A stretch of DNA of 64,000 bases from Billgrantia saliphila. Its GTDB lineage: Bacteria; Pseudomonadota; Gammaproteobacteria; Pseudomonadales; Halomonadaceae. Position numbers and translations under genes: made by a program. The notes under the pieces are model-generated. The model was given only the letters and a program-made list of their open reading frames with translations. It was not told where the DNA came from and searched no databases. The DNA lies in assembly GCF_002930105.1 (NCBI RefSeq), contig NZ_PJRN01000011.1, positions 80,927-144,926 on the forward strand, given 5' to 3'. Within the stretch, counting starts at the first letter, position 1. The number at the start of each line of letters is the position of its first letter. Shown in pieces: positions 1-9,171 of this stretch.

Positions 1-3000
1 TCGTCGAGCGAAGGCCACTCGGCACTGCCATCGATCACCAGTCGCCCCTCATCGCTGGCGACATACCCCATGATCCGTGCGGAATCACCGTTGAGTTCGA
101 CGCGAATGCGACCATCCTCGACGATCAGCGGAACGTCAAGGCCGCTGGCGCGCAACCCGTTCAGCTCGAGCGCCCCATCCAATTGCGGATTATCGCGCGT
201 ACCGCCTATCCTGACGCGCCCAGCGACTTCCCCTTCGAGCATATCGAGGCCGGAAGCCAGCGTGCGATAGCGCGACAGATCGAGGCCATCCAGGGTCAAG
301 GTACCGTCCAGCTCACCGCTGCCGGTGGGGTCACTCAGGCCGATATCGAGATCAAGACGACCGGCGTCGGAAAGCTCCAGGCCGAGATTCATCGCCGTGC
401 GATCCTGGCTGGCGTCGATCGTCACGTTCAGACGGGTGTCCGGCATCGACCAGGGCTGGCCGTAGATATCCAGTCCTTCCAAATCCAGTTGGCTGTTCAA
501 GTCCCCCTCGAGACTCCACTGACTCCCTCCCTGTCGCCACTGCAACTGCAGCTCGGCTTCGGTGGTGCCACTGGCCCGCCAGTCCTGGGGCAGCCAGGGA
601 TCGAGAATGTCCAGCGGCAGCCCCTGGACCGAAAGTGCCGCTCGTCCCTGTTCGGCGCCTGCCTCGAGGGTGTCGTCGAGACAGACACGCCCGCCCTGTT
701 CGCGGCGCAGACAGAACGGTTGCACCCGGGCATTGCCGCCGGCGAGATCGGCGCGAAAGACGACCGGATCGTCGAGACGCAGCTCGCCATACTCCGTATC
801 CACCTCGAGCGGTGTGATGCGACCGTCGTAGCGCTGCCGATCGTCCGACAACCCACCCTCGAGCACCAGCGAGGCGCGCGACATGGGCATGTCGCGACCG
901 GCCGTGGCCTCCAGTGTGGCCCGATGTGATGATAGCCGCCCCTCGAGGTCGAGCGATGTTTCGCTGAAGCGTTGACCGCCCGCTTCGAGCCCGCTGATAT
1001 CGAGCGAAATATCCAGCTCGGGGTCGTCGAGTCCCTGGACGTTACCGGTCAACTGCAGCGCCTCGGCGCGATTGTCGGCGAAGGCCAGCTCGCTACCCTG
1101 GAGGTCCAGCTCCAGACGCGGCCGCTCGGGGCTTCCTCCCGTACCGAAGCGCCCGATCAGGCTGCCGCTCAACTCGTCGTGCAGATTTCCCAGCTCGAGC
1201 AGGCGAATATCGCCGTTCAGATCCATCCGCTGCTCCGAGATCGCACCGCTGGCGGTGACGCGGTTTTCACCCTGGCGGAAATCGAATCGCTCCACTTGCC
1301 ATTGCATATCGCTGTCGCCCGCCAGGCTCGCCTCGAGCGATAGCGGCAGCTCCTGTAGCTCGCCGTCGATATTCAGCCGCGGCAAGCGCAACTGCCAGCC
1401 TTCGTCAGTCTGGATGAAAGACAAGTCCACATTGCCGCTCAGCCGGCCCTCCACGGCATCGGTGAACTGGCTCGGATCGACGTTGTCGAGTCGTGCCGTA
1501 GCCTCGACATCCAGTCCATCCTGCCACTCGATCCGGCCACGACTGACAACCGAGGCGTCACCCAGGCTCAGCGATAGCGGTGTCCAGGCGAAGTGCTCGA
1601 AATCGCCGCTGCCCGACAGAGCCACGCGCACTAGAGGAATCTCGGGTCCTTCCAGACGCATCGACAACGCCGCCCGGTAGTCCACCAAGCTACCCGCCAG
1701 ACGCAACTCAAGGTCCTCTACGATGTAGGGCTCGCTCGGCATGGCGTCCGGTGACTCGGGCAGCTCGCTGGTGAGGCGGGTGGGCAATGGCCATTGAAGC
1801 AACTCACTGCTCACCGAGGCGTTGAATGGCAGCGTCGGGTCCAGGACATCCGCCTGGGCGGTCAGCGTGGCATCGACAGGGCCTCGTGCATTCAACTCGG
1901 CATGCAGCTCGCCCAGGCTGCCGTCGAGTTGCAGATCGAGTCGCTGCCCCGCGAGCTCAGGCATGAGCTCAGGCAACCAGAGTGCGGCCGTTAGCCGTGC
2001 CTCCAGCGGGTAATCGTCACGCAGCTCGACTCGGGCCGTGAGGCTCGCATCGGCATCCAGGCTGGCAACGTCGAGCGAGTCGATCTCCACTACCTGCCCG
2101 CTCGCCTCGAGAGCCAGCGTCACGGTGCGCAGCGAATACTCGAAGGGACCACTGATCTCGATGCCCTCGAGGCGTATCTCTGGCGCCGAAACGGAAATCG
2201 GAAGAGAGATTTCCGGCAGAGCCAAGCGCTCACGCTCCTCCAACGGCACCTCCGGCACGTCGGGATCGCTTCCCTGGGTCACGGTGGCGGTGGCAGCAAG
2301 GGCCTCCTCGCTCAGCACGGAGCCATTAGCGCTCTGCTCCAGAGCCAGCCCGGCGGGACCGGTTGGCAGTTCCACCATCAGCTCGATGAGACGCGTCGGC
2401 AGCAGGGTCAGCTCGTCCTCCTCGGCTTCGAGCCCGCTATCGAGCCGCTCCCAGGCGATCCTCGTCCCATCCGCCAAGCGCACGTCGACATCGCTCAATT
2501 CGATTTGCGGCGCATCGATCGCCATGGGGAAGCGGAAGGAAGGCGTCGAAGCCGGCGACGGTGCACTCTCTTCAGCTGCTTCCGCGCTAAGAACGGTGGT
2601 GGGCGCCGGGCTCTCGTCGGTAGTGGCGGCGGGCAGAACCACCCGCAGCCCCTCGGCACGCGTCGCCCCCAGACGAAGCTGGGAGCGTTCGGCCTCGGCA
2701 GCCGAGCGGAGGGTGTCGAGCGCGATGTGCGTGCCGTCGGCCAAGCGCATCTCGACGTCGTCGAGAGCGAGTTCCCGTACCTCTACCGGAAATGGCAGCT
2801 GAATCGAGCGAGTGCCGCCGGTGTCTTCATCTGTGGGCTCGTCAGCGGCAGCTTCACCGGCAGCCAGGCGCACCTGCCCTCCTTCCAGCGCCAAGCGATC
2901 GAGACATAACCGGCCGCGCAATAGGCAATCCTCGGCCCAGGCGAGCTCGAGGCGATCGGCAACCACCTCGGTGGCGCCGGCCTCGAGACGAAAGCCATGC

Positions 3001-3197
3001 AGCACGAGGCGATCCAGCGGTGCGCCTTCGACGCGTTCCAGCTCGTAGAAGCCGCGCTTGGCCCCTTCCTCGAGCAGCAGCCCAGCCCCCCAGGGCGACA
3101 GCGCCAGGCCGAGCACTAGCACAACGACGCCGAGAGCCAGCAGGAAAAGTACGATGACCAACCGCAGCAGTGACCAGAACAGCCGGCGAGCCCTCAA
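1..3197 (-). CDS. tamB: TamB, inner-membrane subunit of the TAM complex (partial, C-terminus outside window)
   Basis: Large AsmA-like protein that works with the outer-membrane barrel TamA in moving lipid or outer-membrane proteins across the periplasm. The reading frame is open from the window edge to just inside tamA; 1065 codons are visible. One strongly hydrophobic helix lies at about residues 6-37 and ends in ALSPWG, followed by a long run of strand-forming, Asp- and Leu-rich repeats typical of the TamB beta-helical groove. Family members usually have about 1250 residues, so the conserved C-terminal TamB domain lies beyond position 1. No ATG fits the start. A TTG at 3197 overlaps the tamA stop codon, preceded by GGAG, and would couple the two genes. 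The identity is firm from context and architecture; the start is less certain. Confidence 0.88.
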   Translation of the reverse strand, partial: MRARRLFWSLLRLVIVLFLLALGVVVLVLGLALSPWGAGLLLEEGAKRGFYELERVEGAPLDRLVLHGFRLEAGATEVVADRLELAWAEDCLLRGRLCLDRLALEGGQVRLAAGEAAADEPTDEDTGGTRSIQLPFPVEVRELALDDVEMRLADGTHIALDTLRSAAEAERSQLRLGATRAEGLRVVLPAATTDESPAPTTVLSAEAAEESAPSPASTPSFRFPMAIDAPQIELSDVDVRLADGTRIAWERLDSGLEAEEDELTLLPTRLIELMVELPTGPAGLALEQSANGSVLSEEALAATATVTQGSDPDVPEVPLEERERLALPEISLPISVSAPEIRLEGIEISGPFEYSLRTVTLALEASGQVVEIDSLDVASLDADASLTARVELRDDYPLEARLTAALWLPELMPELAGQRLDLQLDGSLGELHAELNARGPVDATLTAQADVLDPTLPFNASVSSELLQWPLPTRLTSELPESPDAMPSEPYIVEDLELRLAGSLVDYRAALSMRLEGPEIPLVRVALSGSGDFEHFAWTPLSLSLGDASVVSRGRIEWQDGLDVEATARLDNVDPSQFTDAVEGRLSGNVDLSFIQTDEGWQLRLPRLNIDGELQELPLSLEASLAGDSDMQWQVERFDFRQGENRVTASGAISEQRMDLNGDIRLLELGNLHDELSGSLIGRFGTGGSPERPRLELDLQGSELAFADNRAEALQLTGNVQGLDDPELDISLDISGLEAGGQRFSETSLDLEGRLSSHRATLEATAGRDMPMSRASLVLEGGLSDDRQRYDGRITPLEVDTEYGELRLDDPVVFRADLAGGNARVQPFCLRREQGGRVCLDDTLEAGAEQGRAALSVQGLPLDILDPWLPQDWRASGTTEAELQLQWRQGGSQWSLEGDLNSQLDLEGLDIYGQPWSMPDTRLNVTIDASQDRTAMNLGLELSDAGRLDLDIGLSDPTGSGELDGTLTLDGLDLSRYRTLASGLDMLEGEVAGRVRIGGTRDNPQLDGALELNGLRASGLDVPLIVEDGRIRVELNGDSARIMGYVASDEGRLVIDGSAEWPSLD

Positions 3198-5065
3198 AAC
3201 TCCGGACCGATGGCGAAGTGAAGACGCCACGAATTCTCCTCGTCGTCGAAGGGATGAGCGATGTCGAAGCGTACCGGGCCGACGGGAGACACCCAGCGCA
3301 CGCCCAGGCCGGCGCCGGTGTTCAGCGATTCCGGCCACCAGTCGTCGAAGGCGTCGCCGCTGTCAATGAAGGCGGCTCCCCACCAGTCACCGGTTACGCG
3401 ACGCTGCAGCTCGACGCTGCCGGCCAGAAGCTGCTGGCCGCCACGCAGCCGACCTTCCTCATTACGGGGAGCCAGGGTTTCGTAGCCATAGCCGCGCACC
3501 GAACGATCCCCGCCGGCGAAGAATCGCAGCGAAGGGGGAATCTTTGAGAAATCGCTGGTTTCGATGGCGCCCAGGTCCAGACGCGTTACGAATCGGAGGT
3601 CGTCTCCGAACATGCGAATCCACTGGGTGTCGCCGGTCATGCGCAAAAATTCGGCGTCGGAACCCCAGACGTCGCTGGAGTACTCGAAAGCGATGCGCTG
3701 CCGATCGCCCCAAGTGGGAAAGCGTGGGTTGCGAGTGCGCGTGCGCGACCAACTGACCCCGGGATAGTAGATGAAGACCTGCTCGGCTTCGCCCCCCTGA
3801 GTGAAATCCTCGTAAGTGGCTCGCACGAACAGCGTCTGTACCCAGAGATTGTCGAATTCCCAGCGCCGGGCGAATTCAACCGTCGCCTCGTTGGTACGCG
3901 TATCCTCGTTGTCCTGATGGCGAAGCCCGTACTGGAGCCGGTACTGATCTCGCAGCGGATCGTCGAGTGGCATCAGGTAGGTGCCGGTCAAACGCTGATC
4001 CGGCTGCGAGATGAAGAAATCATGCTCCAGACTGTGCCCGTAGCGGTTGACCCAAGGCTGGTTCCAGCCGAAATGGAGTCGCGGCCCAACGTCGGTGGCG
4101 TAGCCGATGCCGGTCTCGAACTGATGGCGATCGGCGGGTGTCACCGAGACATCCACGGGCATCACGGGGCGCTCGGCGACATGCAAGTTAGTGGCGGCGG
4201 ACAAGGCTTCTGCGGAAAGGCGCGGCCGTTCGGCCTGTCGCGCTCGCTCGGCCATATCGCGGGGCAGCGAGGCCTCTCCCTGGGTACCGACTTCGTTCCA
4301 CCAGCCCAGGGTGGGCGGCGAGAGTGCCAGCTCGCGCCGGGAATCCAGGCGCGGGCGCACGCTCACCGAGCTGAACCAGTTCGTCTGGCCCAGCCGCTGG
4401 GCATAGAGCGCCACCTGGCCGGCGAGATAGGGTTCGCCCGGCTCGAACGGAGCCAGCCGGTGCAAGCGATCCCTGACGATATGGCTGCCACGGATCGTCA
4501 CGTCGCCGAAGTCGTAGCGACGACCGCTATCCAGCGCCAGGTAGAGGCGCGCGCTCTCGTCGAAGGGTCGGACCTCCATGCGCCGATCGGTGAAGGACCA
4601 ATCGAAGTAGCCGCGCTCCAGCGCAAGACTGGCCAGGCGCCCGCGCAGCCGATCCCAGGGGGCGTGCACCAGGGGGTCTCCCTCCTCCAACGGGAAGGCG
4701 TCTATCGCCTCCTCGAAGGGAGCGTCACGGGCGGCATCGCCCTGCAGGCGAATGTCCACCCGCTCGACTACGACCTGGGGGCCCGAATCGATCGCCAGCT
4801 CGACATGGCGAGGCGGATCTCGCTCATCCAGTTGCGGCCGCACTCGCGGCTCGTAATAGCCGTAGACGCGCATGGCCTCCCGGGTACGACGCACCACCTC
4901 GCCCTCCAGGCGACGACGATCGTACTGAGCGGCGTCCAGGTCACTCAAGTAGTAGCGAACGTTGTCCGCTACATCGCCTTCCAGTCCCTCGATACGCGCC
5001 TCGAGGGCCATCGCGGCGTGTGCCATGCCGAAGCACAGGCAGAAAACCGCTACTCGTGAAACCAT
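3194..5065 (-). CDS. tamA: TamA, Omp85-family outer-membrane translocation protein
   Basis: Outer-membrane half of the TAM complex, 623 residues, close to the usual TamA length (about 580-640). A signal peptide covers about residues 1-20 (hydrophobic stretch ending AMALEA). Periplasmic POTRA repeats fill roughly residues 22-260, including segments with RVYGYYEP and ERGYFDW typical of POTRA. The C-terminal half is a 16-strand barrel of Omp85 type, with GGDRSVRGYGYETL as the conserved strand motif. The protein ends in phenylalanine (IGPEF), the usual outer-membrane barrel signature read by the BAM complex. The start is ATG at 5065 with AAGG seven bases upstream. It overlaps tamB by 4 bases. Confidence 0.93.
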   Translation of the reverse strand: MVSRVAVFCLCFGMAHAAMALEARIEGLEGDVADNVRYYLSDLDAAQYDRRRLEGEVVRRTREAMRVYGYYEPRVRPQLDERDPPRHVELAIDSGPQVVVERVDIRLQGDAARDAPFEEAIDAFPLEEGDPLVHAPWDRLRGRLASLALERGYFDWSFTDRRMEVRPFDESARLYLALDSGRRYDFGDVTIRGSHIVRDRLHRLAPFEPGEPYLAGQVALYAQRLGQTNWFSSVSVRPRLDSRRELALSPPTLGWWNEVGTQGEASLPRDMAERARQAERPRLSAEALSAATNLHVAERPVMPVDVSVTPADRHQFETGIGYATDVGPRLHFGWNQPWVNRYGHSLEHDFFISQPDQRLTGTYLMPLDDPLRDQYRLQYGLRHQDNEDTRTNEATVEFARRWEFDNLWVQTLFVRATYEDFTQGGEAEQVFIYYPGVSWSRTRTRNPRFPTWGDRQRIAFEYSSDVWGSDAEFLRMTGDTQWIRMFGDDLRFVTRLDLGAIETSDFSKIPPSLRFFAGGDRSVRGYGYETLAPRNEEGRLRGGQQLLAGSVELQRRVTGDWWGAAFIDSGDAFDDWWPESLNTGAGLGVRWVSPVGPVRFDIAHPFDDEENSWRLHFAIGPEF

Positions 5066-5129
5066 GCGCCTTCCCTTGCGTCGACTTCGCTACTCGACTC
5101 CATGTCTGACGTATCTCATGCTCGGTCCG

Positions 5130-6023
5130 CTACTGCAAGGCCTCGAGTCCGGCACTCAGCGTCAGTTGCTCCTGGCGCAGTTCCCGCAGCTCCGCCTCCA
5201 TGGTCGACAGCCTCGCCTGAAGCTGGCCGACGACCTGCTCGCCCGCCTGCCGTCCAGCCAGTTCTTCCATCTCGCTGGACATACCCTCGAGGCTCTCCGA
5301 CAGGTCCTGCAGGCGAGTTCCCAGCTCGTCATGTCGCGTCTGCATACGCTCATCCAGCGCTGCCAGACGCTCCTCGAACCCGGCCTCCGCTTCCTGTATC
5401 GCCTCGGCCAACTCCTCCTGGCGCTGTTGCAACGCTTCGAGCTGGCTAGTCTGGCGCTGATTGACGGCATCCAGGGCAGCGATCCGCTCCGCCAGCGCCT
5501 CGCGCCCCTCCACGCCCGCCCGTTCCAGCGAGTCCAGGGAAGTCCTCACGGCACTGATCAACGCATCACGGGTGTCAGCCTCCTCGATCAAAGTATCGAG
5601 CCTTGCCACGGAATCGTCGAGGCGTTCGTCGATAGCCTCGAAGCGCGAGGCCTCTCGCTCCACGACCTGCCGCACCTCGACCTCCTGACTCGCCAGCCGG
5701 GCGACCATGGATTCGGCGTGATCCTCAACGGAAGAGAGCCGCGATTCGATGTTCTCCAAGCGGTCTCCGCGCCCCTCCTCGGCATCGAAGCGTGCATGTA
5801 CATTCGACATTTCCGACGATATCTGCTGCATCTGGGCCTCGAGCCGCATCCGCTCCTGCCAACCGAGCCAGACCACGACGATCAGCGCCGCCAGCAGCAG
5901 CAGGACCGCGAACTTCAGAGGCCACAGCCGAGGGCTCGGAGAAGCGTGACGGCGCGACCGAGTCAGGCTGGAATCGGGATCGGGCACGATGGGACGTCGC
6001 TCGGAAGGACGCGCTTCGGGCAT
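5130..6023 (-). CDS. Membrane-anchored coiled-coil protein of unknown function
   Basis: A 297-residue protein with no recognised catalytic domain. Residues 1-35 are basic and cytoplasmic, residues about 36-54 form one transmembrane helix (KFAVLLLLAALIVVVWLGW). Nearly all of the rest is predicted alpha-helical coiled coil rich in Glu, Arg, Gln and Leu with heptad spacing, presumably in the periplasm. AAGGAG lies seven bases before the ATG. It sits between tamA and the galU/ugd-like pair on the same strand. The topology (short N-terminus, one helix, long periplasmic coil) suggests a scaffold or tether at the envelope, but this is inference only. Confidence 0.8.
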   Translation of the reverse strand: MPEARPSERRPIVPDPDSSLTRSRRHASPSPRLWPLKFAVLLLLAALIVVVWLGWQERMRLEAQMQQISSEMSNVHARFDAEEGRGDRLENIESRLSSVEDHAESMVARLASQEVEVRQVVEREASRFEAIDERLDDSVARLDTLIEEADTRDALISAVRTSLDSLERAGVEGREALAERIAALDAVNQRQTSQLEALQQRQEELAEAIQEAEAGFEERLAALDERMQTRHDELGTRLQDLSESLEGMSSEMEELAGRQAGEQVVGQLQARLSTMEAELRELRQEQLTLSAGLEALQ

Positions 6024-6100
6024 GGCAAACTCCTTATCGGCAGGTGCTGCAGGCGCCCACGCATTGTAAGCGTATCAGGCACCTGCCGCATTCCACGACC

Positions 6101-7402
6101 TCAACGCGTCGAGCGCGGATCGGCGCGGCGGCCAATGCCGCGATAGACGAGGCCCCAGCCGGCCACATGGAAAGGATCGTAGATGTTGCGCCCGTCCAGC
6201 AGCAGGCGCTCACGCAGCAGTTCGGCCAGGCGCGGCCAGTCGGGATTCCAGTAGTGCTTCCACTCCGTCACCAGCATCAGCGCATCGGCCCCTTCACAAG
6301 CGGCATAGGGATCGCTGTCGAACAGGGTGAGCAAGGGATGCTCGCCGACCTCTTCCCGCAGTGCCGGGGTGGCGGCCGGGTCGTGCAGCTGTACGTGCAC
6401 GCCTTGCGCCCACAAAGCCCTGAGCAGGGTCAGCACCGGCGCATGATCGATGCGGGCGGAGCCTGGCTTGAACGCCGCCCCCCAGATGGCCAGAGTGCGA
6501 CCTTCGAGCTGGCCATGGAAGTGAGTCCACAGTTTGCGGAACAATGTCTCCTTCTTCTGCTCGTTGATGTCGAGCACCTGCTCGAGGAGCGCCGAGTGTC
6601 GTCCGCTAGCCTCCTGCACGTCGGCCAGGCGCATCAGGTCGCGCGAGAAATGAGGGCCGCCGAAGCCGCAGCCAGGGTAGAGATATTCGTAGCCGATGCG
6701 CGAATCGGCTCCCATCCCCTGGCGCACGTACTCGACATCGACGCCGAGGCTGTCGGCAAGCCCTGCAATCTCGTTCATGTAGCTGATCCGCGTGGCGAGC
6801 ATGCCAATGGTGGCAAGCTTGGTCAGCTCGGCCGCTCGCCGGGGCATCAGTTGCATGACGTCGCGACGTCGATTGAAGGCTCGCAGCAGCTCACGCACCT
6901 GCGCTTCGGCGCCCTCATCGTCGCAGCCGAGAAGCCAGCGTCCCGACCGGGTGAAGCTGGCCCATGCCCGCCCCTCCTCGATCATGTCGACGAGGGCCAC
7001 CGCCCGGCGTTCGCCATCCTTCAGGCGCGCCTCCAGGCGCTCGGTCTCGCCGACAGGGAAGGTCGAGTTGTTGACCAATGTCAGCGGGCCATCCTGACGC
7101 TCGGCGACACGTGCGGCCAGTTCGCCCGCCTCTTCACGCTGTTCGGGCGAAAGGGCCAGCCAGAGAATATCTACTCGCTGCGGTGCGACATCCTCACCGT
7201 TGGCCACGACCAGAGTGCCCTGCTCCAGGCCTTCTTCCAGTCGGGCCAGAAGGTCCGGCTCGCGGCGCAGCCAGTCGGCCGCTCGCAGAGCCGGCCAGCG
7301 CATCGTTTCGTGAGGCACCCAATGCACGTGGTGGCCCACCCAGGAGAGCGCCGCAGCGGCTGTGGCCGCTGCGAGCTCGCTACCGTGTAGCTCGATTCGC
7401 AT
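6101..7402 (-). CDS. UDP-glucose dehydrogenase-like protein with degraded active site
   Basis: Belongs by overall sequence to the UDP-glucose/GDP-mannose dehydrogenase family (433 residues, typical length). Family landmarks are present: STFPVG, AAELTK, the central-domain MNEIAGL helix, GMGADSRIG, YPGCGFGG and a C-terminal WGAAFKP segment. Several functional positions are changed. The N-terminal nucleotide loop reads GSELAAA instead of GxGxxG. The catalytic cysteine of the GGSCFPKD motif is histidine (GGPHFSRD, H251). The active-site asparagine after the TK motif is isoleucine (I199). The lysine (K195) and aspartate (D255) remain. ATG at 7402 has GGAG eight bases upstream; a GTG at 7411 overlapping the galU stop is an alternative start. 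Adjacency to galU fits a sugar nucleotide role, but ordinary dehydrogenase activity is doubtful. Confidence 0.8.
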   Translation of the reverse strand: MRIELHGSELAAATAAAALSWVGHHVHWVPHETMRWPALRAADWLRREPDLLARLEEGLEQGTLVVANGEDVAPQRVDILWLALSPEQREEAGELAARVAERQDGPLTLVNNSTFPVGETERLEARLKDGERRAVALVDMIEEGRAWASFTRSGRWLLGCDDEGAEAQVRELLRAFNRRRDVMQLMPRRAAELTKLATIGMLATRISYMNEIAGLADSLGVDVEYVRQGMGADSRIGYEYLYPGCGFGGPHFSRDLMRLADVQEASGRHSALLEQVLDINEQKKETLFRKLWTHFHGQLEGRTLAIWGAAFKPGSARIDHAPVLTLLRALWAQGVHVQLHDPAATPALREEVGEHPLLTLFDSDPYAACEGADALMLVTEWKHYWNPDWPRLAELLRERLLLDGRNIYDPFHVAGWGLVYRGIGRRADPRSTR

Positions 7403-7407
7403 GGCAC

Positions 7408-8298
7408 TCACTCCGCTTGGCTATAGCGAGCGAGGAGTTCGCGGAAACCCTCGCCGAAGCGCGGATGGCGACGGGCATAGGCAAGCGTGGCCTCGAGATA
7501 GCCGAGCTGATGCCCGCAGTCGTAGGTCTTGCCGCGCATGCGCCAGGCATCGACACCGACATCGCTGCGCAGCGTCTCGATCGCGTCGGTCAGTTGGATC
7601 TCGTTACCGGCGCCCGGCGGTGTCTCGGCCAGCAGGGCGAAGATGCTGCCCGGCAGCACGTAGCGCCCGATCACGGCCAGATTGGACGGCGCCTCCTCGC
7701 GCGACGGCTTCTCGACCACGCCGGCCAGGGGGCACGACTTGCCGGCAGCCGGCGGTTCACCTTCCGGCTTGACGATACCGTACTTGTGCACCTGCTCCCA
7801 CGGCACTTCCTCTACCATCAACTGCGAGCGCCCGCTGGCTTCGTAGGCATCGAGCATGCCCGCCAGGTCGTTGCGCGACTGCCCTTCATCGTCGACCAGC
7901 ACGTCGGGCAGCAGCACGGCGAAGGGCTCGTCGTCGCCGATCACGGGGCGCGCGCAAAGCACGGCGTGTCCGAGGCCCAGCGGCTCATGCTGGCGCACGC
8001 TGATGATGTTGACGTCCTCGGGAATGATCGCGTGCAATTCGTCCAACAGGTCCTGCTTGTTCTTCGCCTCGAGGGTGGCCTCGAGCTCGTAATGCGTGTC
8101 GAAGTGGTTCTCGATGGCGCTCTTGCTGGCATGGGTCACCAGCACGATGTCGCGTATGCCGGCCGCCACCGCTTCGTTGACCACATATTGGATCACGGGG
8201 CGGTCGACGATGGTGATCATCTCCTTGGGAATCGCCTTGGATGCCGGCAGGCAGCGGGTTCCGAAACCGGCTACAGGCAGAACGGCCTTGCGAATCAT
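7408..8298 (-). CDS. galU: UTP-glucose-1-phosphate uridylyltransferase
   Basis: Makes UDP-glucose from UTP and glucose-1-phosphate, the precursor for exopolysaccharide, lipopolysaccharide and glycan synthesis. The 296-residue length matches bacterial GalU. The N-terminal nucleotide-binding signature GFGTRCLPASKAIPKEM follows directly after the start. Further family motifs include RPVIQYVVNEA, GLGHAVLCARP, LLPDVLVDD and GIVKPEG. The canonical GxGTRxLPxTK carries an alanine for the threonine, a minor change. It is the first gene of its strand after a 153-base divergent region shared with ubiG and overlaps the downstream ugd-like gene region closely. Confidence 0.96.
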   Translation of the reverse strand: MIRKAVLPVAGFGTRCLPASKAIPKEMITIVDRPVIQYVVNEAVAAGIRDIVLVTHASKSAIENHFDTHYELEATLEAKNKQDLLDELHAIIPEDVNIISVRQHEPLGLGHAVLCARPVIGDDEPFAVLLPDVLVDDEGQSRNDLAGMLDAYEASGRSQLMVEEVPWEQVHKYGIVKPEGEPPAAGKSCPLAGVVEKPSREEAPSNLAVIGRYVLPGSIFALLAETPPGAGNEIQLTDAIETLRSDVGVDAWRMRGKTYDCGHQLGYLEATLAYARRHPRFGEGFRELLARYSQAE

Positions 8299-8451
8299 GG
8301 TGCCTTCCTTGTCAATGGATGGATGACTCTGCCCGGACCCGTCACCGTTTCCATCATGGGAAAGCCCGGGCAGCTACGGGTAGAATAGAGCATGATACCG
8401 AAGGTAAAGAATGTTGCCAGGGCGACAGACCAATTGACACGGAGAGACCAC

Positions 8452-9171
8452 ATGAGCGCAAGCCTCCATCCCAACGTCGACCAGGGCGAGATCGCCAAGT
8501 TCGAGGCGCTCGCCAGTCGCTGGTGGGATCCGCACAGCGAGTTCAAGCCGCTGCACGAGATCAACCCGCTGCGCCTGGATTTCATCGACGCGCGTTGTGG
8601 CCTGGCGGGACGCAAGGTGCTCGACGTCGGCTGTGGGGGCGGCATCCTGGCCGAGGCCATGGCCCATCGTGGAGCGCACGTGACGGGCATCGACATGGGC
8701 GAGGCACCGCTCGGCGTGGCCCGCCTGCATGCGCTGGAGAGCGGCGTGGAAGTCGAGTATCGCCAGGCCAGCGCCGAAGTACTGGCCGTGGAGCAGCCCG
8801 GCCACTACGACGTAGTGACCTGCCTGGAAATGCTGGAACACGTACCCGATCCCGGTTCGGTCATCAGCGCCTGCGCCACCCTGGTCAAGCCCGGCGGGCA
8901 CCTGTTCTTTTCGACGATCAATCGCAACCCCAAGGCCTATGCCCTGGCCATCGTCGGCGCCGAGTACCTGCTCCAGCTGCTGCCTCGCGGCACGCACGAG
9001 TATCGCAAGTTTATCCGCCCCTCGGAGCTGGCGGGGTGGTGTCGGGAACATGGTCTTGAGGTGCGCGAGCAGAGCGGCCTCACCTACAACCCGCTGACGC
9101 GACGGTACCGCCTCGCACCCCGCGACGTCTCGGTCAACTACCTGATGCATTGCCGACGGGAGACGGCATGA
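8452..9171 (+). CDS. ubiG: Ubiquinone biosynthesis O-methyltransferase
   Basis: SAM-dependent enzyme that carries out both O-methylation steps of ubiquinone synthesis. The 239-residue protein has the UbiG N-terminus ([15 protein letters not shown]), the SAM loop [13 protein letters not shown], the motif [11 protein letters not shown] and the C-terminal YLMHCRR segment. ATG at 8452 was chosen because GGAGAG lies eight bases upstream and the product then matches family length; an in-frame ATG at 8392 would add 20 residues of poor quality. The stop overlaps the mupP start by 4 bases, so the two are translationally coupled. The order ubiG-mupP-yciK is the same as in Pseudomonas. Confidence 0.96.
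   Translation: MSASLHPNVDQGEIAKFEALASRWWDPHSEFKPLHEINPLRLDFIDARCGLAGRKVLDVGCGGGILAEAMAHRGAHVTGIDMGEAPLGVARLHALESGVEVEYRQASAEVLAVEQPGHYDVVTCLEMLEHVPDPGSVISACATLVKPGGHLFFSTINRNPKAYALAIVGAEYLLQLLPRGTHEYRKFIRPSELAGWCREHGLEVREQSGLTYNPLTRRYRLAPRDVSVNYLMHCRRETA

Noticed and set aside
4962..7390. Long plus-strand frames opposite tamA, the coiled-coil gene and the ugd-like gene
   Set aside because: Composition reflects the complement of conserved genes; no start signals.
7402..7411. Upstream GTG start of the ugd-like gene
   Set aside because: The ATG at 7402 has a better-spaced GGAG; the GTG merely overlaps the galU stop.
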